NCBI RefSeq assembly: GCF_005405485.1
Contig: NZ_BJED01000005.1
Span: forward strand, 75,654-139,653
Length of the DNA stretch: 64,000 bases
Source of the DNA: Enterococcus hulanensis
Lineage (GTDB): Bacteria > Bacillota > Bacilli > Lactobacillales > Enterococcaceae
Reading direction: 5' to 3'
In this document: piece after piece, positions 25,562-33,882 of the stretch
How the letters are laid out: the number at the start of each line of letters is the position of its first letter
How positions within the stretch are numbered: the stretch's first letter is position 1
Notes under the pieces: generated by a model
Told to the model about the DNA's origin: nothing
The model's database searches: none
Seen by the model: only the letters and a program-made list of their open reading frames with translations
Made by a program: the position numbers and the translations under genes

Positions 25562-25876
25562 ATGTGGAAAGAAGTCATTCGACAGAAGACCGTTCAAAAT
25601 ACTATTTTACGGAGCGGCTTACGACTGCTGCATCAACAAAATTGGCGTCAAAGCAAGGACAAAAAAGCCTTACTAGAGATTTCCGGGCAGCTGCAAAATG
25701 TCATGCAGCTGCATTTAGGCACAAAGAATCTAGTTGTAGGCATTCCTGGCTTTGGAAAAGAGGTAACGCTATTAGAAGTGGATGAACCCACGTTTGTTCC
25801 TCACTATAAAATAGATCAAGTTGTCGAATCTGCCGAAGGGCATTTTATCAAGTTAAAATTAATAAAAACCATTTAG
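25562..25876 (+). CDS. Hypothetical protein, 104 aa
   Basis: Not recognised. Basic N-terminal half (residues 1-45) followed by LVVGIPGFGKEVTLLEVDEP; the GIPGFGKE stretch is only loosely like a nucleotide loop and I would not call it one. AAGGAG ribosome site, spacing suggests co-transcription with the 25222 gene. A terminator follows. Confidence 0.55.
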   Translation: MWKEVIRQKTVQNTILRSGLRLLHQQNWRQSKDKKALLEISGQLQNVMQLHLGTKNLVVGIPGFGKEVTLLEVDEPTFVPHYKIDQVVESAEGHFIKLKLIKTI

Positions 25877-25906
25877 AGAGCTGCACGAGCGTGCGGCTCT
25901 TTTTTC
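25877..25906 (+). terminator. Rho-independent terminator
   Basis: AGAGCTGCAC / GTGCGGCTCT around GAGC with six Ts, immediately after the 25562 gene. Confidence 0.92.
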
Positions 25907-25929
25907 GTCGCCACTCTCGAAAAAAGGAA

Positions 25930-25986
25930 TTTCCACTTTAATGTGGAAAATAAAAAATTTATCTCTTTTAGAAAACGCTTTATAGT
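25930..25986 (+). promoter_or_regulatory. Operator, cre and promoter of the cellobiose operon
   Basis: A 7-bp inverted repeat TTTCCAC-6-GTGGAAA (25930-25949) is a probable regulator site. It is followed by a cre-like AGAAAACGCTTTATA (25970-25984) that runs into a TATAGT -10 (25981-25986). The regulator encoded at 29470 is the obvious candidate for the inverted repeat. Confidence 0.6.
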
Positions 25987-26016
25987 TGAGCTATAGAAAA
26001 AGAGGAGGGAGTTTAC

Positions 26017-26352
26017 TTGGGAGAAGCAAAAATTGGAACAGAAATGGATTCAATGGCGATTATTTTACATGCCGGAAATGCAAAAAGTGATGCATACGAA
26101 GCGTTGCAGGCTGTAAAGCAAGGCGAATTTCAACTATTTGAAGAAAAATATCAATCAGCAAAGGCTGAAATCAAATTAGCCCATAAAGCGCATGCTGAAA
26201 TGCTTCGTCGGCTTTCTGCTGAAGAACGCATGGACGAAGTTGATTTACTGCTGGTTCACGCTGAAGGACATTTAACATCAACAGATATAGCGGTTGATAT
26301 GATCGGTGAGTTTGGTGAGTTGTATAAATGGAAGGAGACTATGAATGGATAA
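26017..26352 (+). CDS. PTS lactose/cellobiose EIIA component
   Basis: 111-residue helical EIIA of the lactose/cellobiose family. Typical segments: MAIILHAGNAKSDAYEAL near residue 13 and LLLVHAEGHLTSTD near 78, which holds the phosphorylated His. TTG 26017 is taken as start because AGGAGGGA lies 7 bases upstream and the first ATG would remove conserved residues. Its stop overlaps the GH1 start by 8 bases. Supplies phosphate to the EIIB encoded at 27776. Confidence 0.88.
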   Translation: MGEAKIGTEMDSMAIILHAGNAKSDAYEALQAVKQGEFQLFEEKYQSAKAEIKLAHKAHAEMLRRLSAEERMDEVDLLLVHAEGHLTSTDIAVDMIGEFGELYKWKETMNG

Positions 26353-27739
26353 GAATTTTTTATGGGGCGGAGCGACAGCTTCTTATCAATGTGAAGGTGC
26401 TTGGGACGTAGACGACAAGGCAGAATCAATGTGGGATCGTTATTTGCATGAGAATGATTTGGAAAACGGCGATATTGCCAGTGATCATTACCATCATTTT
26501 GAGGAAGACATTCGGATGATGAAAGAAGGCGGACAGAATTCGTATCGCTTTTCTCTTTCTTGGCCGCGTATCATCAAGAATAAAGAAGGAGACATCAATG
26601 AAAAGGGAATCGCCTTTTATCAGCGCTTGTTAGATGCTTGTCAGCGGTACGATATTGAGCCCTTTGTCACGATTTATCACTGGGATCTTCCCCAATATTG
26701 GGAGGACGAAGGCGGCTGGCTAAATAACAAAGTGGCTTACGCCTTTGAACATTTAGCAAAGGTCTGCTACGAACATTTTGGAGATAAGGTCCGAAACTGG
26801 ACGACATTTAATGAACCGAAATGGTTTATTGCCAACGGCTACTTTATTGGAAATTATCCGCCAGGCCTGCAAGATGTACAAAAGACGATGATCGGCGCCT
26901 ATAATGTAATGCTGGCTAGTGCTTTAGGTGTTCGAGCATTTCGGACAGGGAACTATCAAGGACAAGTAGGAATCGTTCACAGCTACACACCAGTCAATGG
27001 TGTTGATGATTCGATCGAAACGCGGATCGCGATGCGCTATGCGGATAATTATTGTAACAACTGGATTTTAGATACCGCTGCTTTAGGTGAGTTTCCGATC
27101 GATCTTGTAGCTAAGCTAGCGCAAGATTATGATATCAGCTTTATGAAAACCGAAGAGTTGAAGATTATCAAAGAGAATACGGTCGATTTTATCGGACTAA
27201 ACTACTATGCGCGGGCGTTAGTGAAGCCTTATACCGAAGGCGAAACGCAGCTGGTGTTCAATCATTCTGGGAAAAAAGGCGAAAGCAAGGTAGTTATCAA
27301 GGGTTGGTTTGAACAAGTCAAAGATCCAAACAGCGAGTTCACTGCTTGGGATACAGAAATTTATCCAAAAGGTTTGCAGGATGGCTTGATCGAGGCTTGG
27401 GATCGTTATCACCTGCCGATTTATGTGACTGAAAATGGTGTCGGTGTACGTGAAGACGTGACAGTAGATCAAGTGAACGACGACTATCGGATTTCATTTA
27501 TGAATGACCACATCAATGCCCTTATGAATGCAATGGATCAAGGAGCAGATATTCGCGGTTATTATGCTTGGGCTTCGTTTGACTTGTACTCATGGAAAAA
27601 TGGTGTAGAGAAACGCTACGGCTTAGTCGCTGTGGACTTTGAAAATGCTCAGATCAGAAAACCTAAAGCTTCATATTATTGGTTCAAGGATATCATCGAA
27701 AGCAACGGCGAAAAAATCCAGAGAAGATCGTTTGAATAA
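26345..27739 (+). CDS. 6-phospho-beta-glucosidase (GH1)
   Basis: 464-residue glycosyl hydrolase family 1 enzyme that splits phosphorylated cellobiose or beta-glucosides made by the PTS. It begins FLWGGATASYQCEGA. The acid/base Glu is in WTTFNEPKWF near residue 160 and the nucleophile Glu in PIYVTENGVG near 360; the YGLVAVDFE and KPKASYYWFK end blocks are normal. It lies within the PTS operon between EIIA and EIIB and so shares its control. Confidence 0.92.
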   Translation: MDKNFLWGGATASYQCEGAWDVDDKAESMWDRYLHENDLENGDIASDHYHHFEEDIRMMKEGGQNSYRFSLSWPRIIKNKEGDINEKGIAFYQRLLDACQRYDIEPFVTIYHWDLPQYWEDEGGWLNNKVAYAFEHLAKVCYEHFGDKVRNWTTFNEPKWFIANGYFIGNYPPGLQDVQKTMIGAYNVMLASALGVRAFRTGNYQGQVGIVHSYTPVNGVDDSIETRIAMRYADNYCNNWILDTAALGEFPIDLVAKLAQDYDISFMKTEELKIIKENTVDFIGLNYYARALVKPYTEGETQLVFNHSGKKGESKVVIKGWFEQVKDPNSEFTAWDTEIYPKGLQDGLIEAWDRYHLPIYVTENGVGVREDVTVDQVNDDYRISFMNDHINALMNAMDQGADIRGYYAWASFDLYSWKNGVEKRYGLVAVDFENAQIRKPKASYYWFKDIIESNGEKIQRRSFE

Positions 27740-27775
27740 TTGCTGAAATACATTTTGAAGAAGGAGAGGAAAAAA

Positions 27776-28066
27776 ATGAAAAAAATCATGTTGGTATGCA
27801 ACGCGGGAATGTCGACGGGGATGTTAGCCAAAAAAATCGAAGCAGCCTCTGATCATACATTGGAAGTAAGTGCTTATAGTGAATCAGAATATCAAGATTA
27901 TCTTGAGGGTGTGGATCTAGTATTGATCGGTCCGCAAATTCGCTTCTTAAAACCTCAGATCGAAGCGGCAGTAGAGGTTCCGGTCGAGGCAATCTCGCCA
28001 ATGAAATATGGCATTATGGATGGCAAAGGCGTTTATGAGGATATCAAAAAATTGATTGGAGGATAA
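27776..28066 (+). CDS. PTS lactose/cellobiose EIIB component
   Basis: 96-residue EIIB of the cellobiose type with the phospho-cysteine in MLVCNAGMSTGML (Cys 8 or so) and VLIGPQIRFLKPQI in the middle. ATG 27776 has AAGGAGAGG upstream. Directly followed by EIIC after 6 bases. Confidence 0.92.
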   Translation: MKKIMLVCNAGMSTGMLAKKIEAASDHTLEVSAYSESEYQDYLEGVDLVLIGPQIRFLKPQIEAAVEVPVEAISPMKYGIMDGKGVYEDIKKLIGG

Positions 28067-28072
28067 GTAGTC

Positions 28073-29377
28073 ATGGGATTTAGTACATTTAGCGATACGA
28101 TGGATAAATACATCTCACCTTTAGCAAATAAATTAAGTCAGCAACGTCATTTGAAAGCGACGCGCGATGCCTTTATGTCCATGCTGCCAATTACTTTGTT
28201 TGGTTCGATTCCGATCATTTTGAATGCACCGCCTGTGACGGAAGATACGAAAAATGGTTTTTTGTTAGCTTGGGCCAGCTTTGCAGAAAAAAACAGCTTG
28301 GTTTTAAATTGGATCAGCGGCGTGACCTTGAGTGCGATGGCCTTATTTATCTGTGTAGGTGTGACCTACTTCTTATGCCGTCATTATAAAGAAGACGTTT
28401 TGCGCCCGATCATGTTTGCTCTTGTCGGCTTCCTGATGCTTGTATTGACGCCATTGAAAATGGGTTGGGACGGTAAAGAAGTCGAGATCAGCTTTTTAGA
28501 TGGGCGAGGGATTCTGCTGTCACTTTTTGTCGCGATCGTTACGGTGGAGGGTTACCATTGGATGCGCAAAAGAAATATCGGCCGGATCAAGATGCCGGAC
28601 AGTGTTCCGGCTTCGCTATCAGAGACGTTTGCTTCTTTGGTTCCAGGTTTGATTTTGATGGCCTTCTTTTCAGTGATCTTTATTATTTTCCACGCATTTG
28701 ATACGACGGCGGTTCAGTTCTTATACAATATTATGGCTCCAAGCTTCAAGGCGGCCGATAGTCTGCCGTTTACGATTATCAGTGTCTTTTTGATCCATTT
28801 ATTCTGGTTCTTTGGAATTCATGATGCGGCTTTGGCAGGGATTCTTGGTCCGATTCGTGATGGAAACCTATCGATCAATGCGGCAGAGAAAATGGCGGGC
28901 AATGATCTCAGCAATATTTTTACAACACCGTTTTGGACGTACTTCGTTATTATCGGCGGATCAGGTTCAGTATTAGCATTGGCCTTTTTAATGATGCGTT
29001 CGAAATCAAAACAGTTAAATACGGTTGGTAAAATCGGGTTGATTCCTTCTTTATTCGGGATTTCTGAGCCGTTGATCTTTGGAACGCCGTTAATGCTGAA
29101 TCCGATTTTCTTCTTCCCATTCATTTTTACTTCGGTATTGAATGGTATTGTCACTTACCTGTGCATGTCATGGGGGATCGTTGGGAAGACTTTCGCAGTC
29201 TTTTCATGGCAGATGCCGGCACCGATCGGAGCGTTTCTTTCTACGATGGATTGGCGAGCGGTCGTGTTAGTCGTGATCTTGATCGTTTTAGATGGGCTTT
29301 TGTATTATCCTTTCTTGAAGGTGTATGAGAAGAACCTTGTTCAACTGGAAAAAGAGAGCGATACAGAATCAGCCTAA
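28073..29377 (+). CDS. PTS lactose/cellobiose EIIC component
   Basis: 434-residue membrane permease of the cellobiose family (CelB/LicC). Signs: LKATRDAFMSMLPITLFGS near residue 27, FWFFGIHDAALAG near 240, and PSLFGISEPLIFGTPLMLN near 325, the substrate-binding loop. Length is normal. Last structural gene; a terminator-like hairpin separates it from the regulator. Confidence 0.93.
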   Translation: MGFSTFSDTMDKYISPLANKLSQQRHLKATRDAFMSMLPITLFGSIPIILNAPPVTEDTKNGFLLAWASFAEKNSLVLNWISGVTLSAMALFICVGVTYFLCRHYKEDVLRPIMFALVGFLMLVLTPLKMGWDGKEVEISFLDGRGILLSLFVAIVTVEGYHWMRKRNIGRIKMPDSVPASLSETFASLVPGLILMAFFSVIFIIFHAFDTTAVQFLYNIMAPSFKAADSLPFTIISVFLIHLFWFFGIHDAALAGILGPIRDGNLSINAAEKMAGNDLSNIFTTPFWTYFVIIGGSGSVLALAFLMMRSKSKQLNTVGKIGLIPSLFGISEPLIFGTPLMLNPIFFFPFIFTSVLNGIVTYLCMSWGIVGKTFAVFSWQMPAPIGAFLSTMDWRAVVLVVILIVLDGLLYYPFLKVYEKNLVQLEKESDTESA

Positions 29378-29389
29378 TGTTATAATAAG

Positions 29390-29422
29390 AGCGTAGAAGT
29401 TTCGCGGCTTCTATGCTTTTAT
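29390..29422 (+). terminator. Terminator-like hairpin
   Basis: AGCGTAGAAG / CTTCTATGCT with an 8-base loop and TTTTATT tail between the EIIC gene and the regulator; probably partial. Confidence 0.7.
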
Positions 29423-29469
29423 TGGGATAACGATCAGTTAAAAGTCATTTATTTAGAGGAGGGATCATA

Positions 29470-31332
29470 GTGAATATTTCTCAAAGACAAGAAAAGATCC
29501 TAGAGAAATTGTCCCTAAATCAACAGCCTTCCACTGCCAGTCAGCTATCAAGAGAGCTGGGGGTTTCTTCGAAGACGATTCGAAATGATATTCAGCAGCT
29601 GAATCAGCTTTCTGAACAGCCGATGATCCTTTCAAAAGCGGGGACAGGGTTCTCTCTAAACCCTGAAATAAGCCGATTTCAACAGACCAAGATCGAAAAG
29701 CAGTCTCCTAATCTTTCATTTGAATTACTGGCAAGACTGTTAGACCAGAAAGATTGTGACTTTTACGAATTGGCCGATGATTTCTTTATCAGTGAATCTA
29801 CTTTGGATCGGATGGTCAAGGAGCTAAATGCGCTGATTAGCCAAAATGATCAGCGGCTCATGATCAAAAGAAAGCATAACCGGCTTTTTATTGAAGGTGA
29901 CGAAGCAGCTAAACGTCGTGTCTTTACGTTATTTTTAAATCAAGAGATTGAAACGAACAAGCTGAGTTTAGATAATTATTCCGATTATTTTGATCAGCTT
30001 GATTTAGCAAAATTATCGAAAGTGATAGTAAACGTCCATCAAGAGGAAGGATTTATTATCAATGATTTCACAACGATCTCGTTTATTTTGCATATCGCGG
30101 TTTTATTAGAAAGAGTGAGTAAGAAAAGCTATTTGAATCCATCGCAGGCTGTGCTAAAGAAAGGTAAAAGTAAGCAGCTGACTTTAGCGATGGTTGATCG
30201 ACTGGAACAGGTTTTTGGCGTTGAGATACCAGAAGAGGAGTATGCGTATATCTATCGACTTTATTCTGGTTCGGTCGTCTCTGATGAGGATTTGGCGGAT
30301 AAAAAGCTGAAACGAATCATTGAAGGGGTATTGAAGAATATCGATTCGATTTTTTTCATTGATTTTACTCAGGATGAAAAAATTACTGATTATCTGATGA
30401 CCCATGTTTCTGCTTTGTATAAACGCTCCGCTCACAAGCAATATCTGGTCAATCCATTATTAGACGAAATCAAAAGTAAATTTCCTTTTGTCTATAATGT
30501 GAGCGTCTATGCTTCAGGTTTTCTCCAAGAGCAGCTGAGCATCCAATTTCCTGAAGATGAAGTCGCATACCTTTCACTGCATTTTCTTTCTGCCTTAGAA
30601 AATATTCGAATGCATAAGAAAAAACGTATCTTGCTGGTATCTCCTTACGGTGTTGGCAATCAGCGGGTCGTTAGGAATCAATTGAATAAGATTCAGGAAT
30701 TTGAAGTCGAATTGTCAGTGGCAGAATCTATCTTTGCGATGACCGACGAAATTACAAAAGATCAGTCATTGATCGTAACGACGGAAGCCTTAGATGTGAA
30801 AACTACTGTTCCGATCTATCACTACGACTCTTTTTTGACAGACTCTGATTTAGCCAAGATTCAAAAAATCTTGATCGAAGAAAATCAGCAGCCTTCTGTG
30901 TTACCAACATTTTTAAAAGAAGAACTATTTTTCCCTCAGCAAGAATTTACGACTAGAGAAGAAGCGATTCGCTTCCTTTGTCAGGAACTATGGGAAAAAG
31001 ACTATTGCGAAAAGGATTATGTAGAAAAAGTATTGCAGCGGGAGACGTTATCCAGTACCGCCTTCGGAGATTTCTATGCGCTGCCTCATGCGATCAAACG
31101 TGAAGCGAAGAAGAACGCGGTGGCGATTTGTTCATTGTCAAAGCCGCTGCAATGGAAAGAAAAGAAAGTCAAATTGGTTTTGTTGTTGGCGTTAAAGGAA
31201 GAACGAGATAATTCCTTTGAGCAGCTCTTTGAAGAACTGGTAGTGATGCTAAACGACGCTGCTCGAGTAAAAAAACTCGCAAAGCAAACAAATTTTCAAG
31301 ATTTCATGCAGATCTGTCAGGCTGCTGATTAA
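29470..31332 (+). CDS. LicR-like PRD/PTS-domain regulator
   Basis: 620-residue BglG/MtlR-family activator. It has an N-terminal HTH (TASQLSRELGVSSKTIRNDI, residues about 18-37), a second HTH and PRD regions through about 390, and an EIIB-like segment (RILLVSPYGVGNQR). That segment has Ser-Pro-Tyr where gutR has a cysteine. A C-terminal EIIA domain carries the phospho-His in YALPHAIKRE near residue 538. GTG 29470 follows GAGGAGGGA. It sits directly after the cellobiose PTS and presumably activates it through the inverted repeat at 25930. Confidence 0.86.
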   Translation: MNISQRQEKILEKLSLNQQPSTASQLSRELGVSSKTIRNDIQQLNQLSEQPMILSKAGTGFSLNPEISRFQQTKIEKQSPNLSFELLARLLDQKDCDFYELADDFFISESTLDRMVKELNALISQNDQRLMIKRKHNRLFIEGDEAAKRRVFTLFLNQEIETNKLSLDNYSDYFDQLDLAKLSKVIVNVHQEEGFIINDFTTISFILHIAVLLERVSKKSYLNPSQAVLKKGKSKQLTLAMVDRLEQVFGVEIPEEEYAYIYRLYSGSVVSDEDLADKKLKRIIEGVLKNIDSIFFIDFTQDEKITDYLMTHVSALYKRSAHKQYLVNPLLDEIKSKFPFVYNVSVYASGFLQEQLSIQFPEDEVAYLSLHFLSALENIRMHKKKRILLVSPYGVGNQRVVRNQLNKIQEFEVELSVAESIFAMTDEITKDQSLIVTTEALDVKTTVPIYHYDSFLTDSDLAKIQKILIEENQQPSVLPTFLKEELFFPQQEFTTREEAIRFLCQELWEKDYCEKDYVEKVLQRETLSSTAFGDFYALPHAIKREAKKNAVAICSLSKPLQWKEKKVKLVLLLALKEERDNSFEQLFEELVVMLNDAARVKKLAKQTNFQDFMQICQAAD

Positions 31333-31338
31333 TCAAAC

Positions 31339-31380
31339 AACCGTCAAAATCCAGCATTTATGGATTTTGACGGTTTTTTT
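31339..31380. terminator. Bidirectional terminator
   Basis: AACCGTCAAAATCCA / TGGATTTTGACGGTT, 15-bp perfect stem, T run on the plus strand; on the minus strand it lies beyond the transporter stop and can serve that gene too. Confidence 0.9.
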
Positions 31381-31386
31381 GTGTGG

Positions 31387-32562
31387 TTAAAAGATCAGGC
31401 CTGTGATAATCGCGCTCAAGAAGCTGACGAGGCTGGCACTTAATAAGATTTTCAAGCCATGCTTAGCAACTAGATTACCCTTTTCTTCATTAAGACCTTT
31501 CATGGCACCAGAGATGATGCCAATAGAAGAGAAATTTGCAAAGGAAACTAAAAAGACAGAGATGATGGCGGTTGTCCGCGCTGAGAAGTCCCAGCTGCCT
31601 TTGGCTAATTCAGTCATCGCCACAAATTCATTCGTCACTAGCTTGGTTGCCATCAAGCTTCCGGCGTCCACGGCTTCCTTCCAAGGAATCCCCGTGATGA
31701 ATGCCAGCGGTGCAAATACATAACCTAATATTTCTTGGAAGGTCAGTCCGGTGATTTTAGCAAAAATGAAATTGATCATCGCGATCAATGCTACAAAACC
31801 GATCAGCATCGCTGCGACAGTGACGGCGACATGGAAGCCGTCTAAGATATATTCCCCCAGCATTTGGAAGAAGGTTTGCTCTTTGTCCTCTTCGATCACT
31901 AATTCGTCGTTTTCCAATTGGTAAGGATTGACGATCGATGCGATGATGAAGCCGCCGAACAAATTCAATACCAATGCAGTAATCACATACCGCGGTTGGA
32001 TCAGTGCCATGTAAGAACCCACGATCGACATGGAAACAGTCGACATCGCTGAGATACTCATGGAGGTCAAGCGCTGTTCAGATAATGTCGGTAATTCCTT
32101 TTTAATAGAGATGAAGACTTCTGATTGACCTAAGATCGCTGACGCAATCCCGTTATAAGATTCCAATTTGCCCATGCCGTTGATTTTGCTGAGGGCAAGA
32201 CCGACACTCTTCATGAAGAGCGGCAAAATTTTAATGTAACGCAAGATCCCGATGATCGCAGAAATGAAGACGATCGGCATCAAGACGTTTAGGAAAAAGG
32301 GAAAGCTGCCTTTATTCGCAATTCCGCCAAATACAAAATCTACACCAGAGCCGGCGAAACTCAGCAAAGCATCAAAAACACCGGCCAAGCCGCCAACGAT
32401 CGTTGTTCCCACCGTAGTTCGCAGTAAAATAAAACCTAATAAAAATTGCAGCACCAGCATGATCAAAATCGGCGAATACCGAATCTTTTTACGATCACTA
32501 CTGATCAAAAAACTTAAGGCCAGAACAATCCCTAACCCAATAATACCTATCACAAAATGCAA
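31387..32562 (-). CDS. nupC: Nucleoside transporter, NupC/CNT family
   Basis: About 391 residues, concentrative nucleoside transporter importing nucleosides with protons or sodium. Motifs: the gate region DFVFGGIANKGSFPFFLNVL near residue 75, NGIASAILGQSEVFISIK near 145 and SAMSTVSMSIVGSYMAL near 185. The likely start is TTG 32562-32560, since AGGAG lies 6-7 bases upstream on the minus strand. An upstream ATG at 32616 would add 18 residues not typical of the family. Monocistronic, convergent with the LicR-like gene and divergent from the BusR-like gene. Confidence 0.87.
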   Translation of the reverse strand: MHFVIGIIGLGIVLALSFLISSDRKKIRYSPILIMLVLQFLLGFILLRTTVGTTIVGGLAGVFDALLSFAGSGVDFVFGGIANKGSFPFFLNVLMPIVFISAIIGILRYIKILPLFMKSVGLALSKINGMGKLESYNGIASAILGQSEVFISIKKELPTLSEQRLTSMSISAMSTVSMSIVGSYMALIQPRYVITALVLNLFGGFIIASIVNPYQLENDELVIEEDKEQTFFQMLGEYILDGFHVAVTVAAMLIGFVALIAMINFIFAKITGLTFQEILGYVFAPLAFITGIPWKEAVDAGSLMATKLVTNEFVAMTELAKGSWDFSARTTAIISVFLVSFANFSSIGIISGAMKGLNEEKGNLVAKHGLKILLSASLVSFLSAIITGLIF

Positions 32563-32774
32563 AGAATCACTCCTAGTTAGAAAAATAATCTGAACTAGCG
32601 TAGCTTTTTTTGCCAAAAATTGCGAAGGATAGCTATGAAAACCATGCCTCTATGAATAAATTCTAAACACGAAAACACTAACAACTTCATTTTTAGTCTC
32701 TTGCAATGATTAAAGCTTTTCCAAAAAAAATATGCTATGCTTGAAAAGAATTCAGCAGAAAAAGAGGGATCGGA

Positions 32775-33413
32775 ATGGAAGGGGAAAACAAAAAGCGGGT
32801 CTTGCTGCCGCGCTACCAGCAAGTAGCGGTAGAGATCGCTGAGCGGATCGCCGACAAACGTTATCAAGTAGGAGAAAAAATTCATGCACGTTCGACTTTA
32901 GCCAGCAACTTCAATGTTTCTCCCGAAACGGCCCGCAAAGCGATCAATGTGTTGGTCGATCTCGGCATCATGGAAGTCCGTCATGGCAGCGGAGCATATG
33001 TCCTATCGCGAGAAAAGGCGCAGGTTTACTTTGAAAAATATCAAGATGTGCAATCCATTCAAGAAATTAAAAATGAGATCCAAGCCAGTGTGGAAAAACA
33101 GAAGCAGGAATTGGATAATGTCAGCGAGCTGTTGAACCAGCTTTTATCTCAAACCAAGCGGGTCCATAATGTTGCGCCTTTTGTTCCTTACGAATTGACG
33201 CTGACCGAAGAGGCGGAGCACTTAGAAAGCACAGTCAATGACTTGAACATTTGGCATGAGACTGGTGCGACCATCATTGCCATTCAGCAAAACAATGAGC
33301 TACTGCTGTCGCCCGGACCCTACGCCAAGATCTGTGCCGGCGATACCTTGTTTTTTGTCGGCAATGAGCTGGTCTTACAGCGGATGCAGCATTTGTTTTA
33401 CCCAGATAAATAA
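32775..33413 (+). CDS. busR: BusR-like regulator: GntR HTH plus RCK_C domain
   Basis: 212-residue protein. The N-terminal GntR-type winged helix includes RSTLASNFNVSPETARKAIN near residues 39-58. A coiled-coil linker rich in Glu/Gln/Lys spans about 85-130, and a C-terminal TrkA-C/RCK_C domain holds PFVPYELTLTEEAE, GATIIAIQQNNELLLSPGP and GDTLFFVGN. That architecture is BusR, the cyclic-di-AMP-dependent repressor of glycine-betaine uptake. The betaine transporter busAA-busAB lies about 7 kb downstream with a matching palindrome over its promoter. In other species busR is often next to busA; here other genes lie between. Followed by a strong terminator. Confidence 0.8.
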   Translation: MEGENKKRVLLPRYQQVAVEIAERIADKRYQVGEKIHARSTLASNFNVSPETARKAINVLVDLGIMEVRHGSGAYVLSREKAQVYFEKYQDVQSIQEIKNEIQASVEKQKQELDNVSELLNQLLSQTKRVHNVAPFVPYELTLTEEAEHLESTVNDLNIWHETGATIIAIQQNNELLLSPGPYAKICAGDTLFFVGNELVLQRMQHLFYPDK

Positions 33414-33420
33414 TCCCGAA

Positions 33421-33450
33421 AAAGGAAAGCCGCGGCTTTCCTTTTTTTTT
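33421..33450 (+). terminator. Rho-independent terminator
   Basis: AAAGGAAAGCCG joined directly to its complement, then nine Ts. Ends busR. Confidence 0.92.
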
Positions 33451-33454
33451 ACAT

Positions 33455-33537
33455 TAAAGTCATAAACCGAGTTCAGGTGTGAAAAAGAAGATACCATTCT
33501 TTTTTTTACTGAAATAGGTTTATGACTTTATTTTTTT
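33455..33537. other. Nested long hairpin between busR and next cluster
   Basis: TAAAGTCATAAACC (33455-33468) is perfectly repeated in inverse at 33517-33530 and followed by seven Ts. The 48-base loop contains its own stem (AAAAAGAA / TTCTTTTT). It comes right after the busR terminator, so a second terminator is not needed for busR. A small RNA ending in its own terminator, or a processed spacer, would fit. Confidence 0.5.
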
Positions 33538-33567
33538 GAGCGGTTGCGGCAATTTTCATCAAAACCT

Positions 33568-33611
33568 GTTAAAGAATTGTTTTGATCCAGTTTAACAACA
33601 GTTTAACAATT
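33568..33611 (+). promoter_or_regulatory. Four tandem 11-bp units, OmpR/PhoP-type box
   Basis: GTTAAAGAATT, GTTTTGATCCA, GTTTAACAACA and GTTTAACAATT follow each other exactly at 33568, 33579, 33590 and 33601. TTAACA-N5-TTAACA spacing equals the PhoP box form. A two-unit relative lies at 40358-40379 before the kinase/regulator operon. It sits 65 bases before the small membrane protein gene, in activator position. Confidence 0.6.
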
Positions 33612-33675
33612 CGTAGCTGTCTATTGTTTTTTGATGGCTAGACTGTGTTTAAGAAGTAAAAGATGAGGTGTAAAA

Positions 33676-33858
33676 ATGAGAATTCGTGGAAAACTTCTTT
33701 TTTCTGAAAAAAATGAAGATGCTAAACGAAAAAAGGAGACCTTTAGCAAAGGAGAAAAAGTTGTCTTTGTCGCCCTCTGCATTTTTATTGCCGCTCTTTT
33801 TATACTGACTGTTTACGCTGTGGCATTCACAGTGTCTAGATTAAAATTTTTGATCTAA
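33676..33858 (+). CDS. Small membrane protein, 60 aa
   Basis: Charged, very basic N-terminal 25 residues and one membrane helix (about 29-52) ending in a short basic tail. GATGAGGTG ribosome site, 25 bases before the glycosyltransferase start, so it is the first gene of the surface-polysaccharide unit. No family recognised; the pattern suggests a membrane tether or accessory peptide. Confidence 0.6.
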   Translation: MRIRGKLLFSEKNEDAKRKKETFSKGEKVVFVALCIFIAALFILTVYAVAFTVSRLKFLI

Positions 33859-33882
33859 ATCAATGGAGTGGAGGAAAAAAAG

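Noticed and set aside
25740-25800. GIPGFGKE as a nucleotide-binding loop in the 25562 protein
   Set aside because: Lacks the spacing and Ser/Thr of a Walker A motif, and the protein is too short for a P-loop domain.
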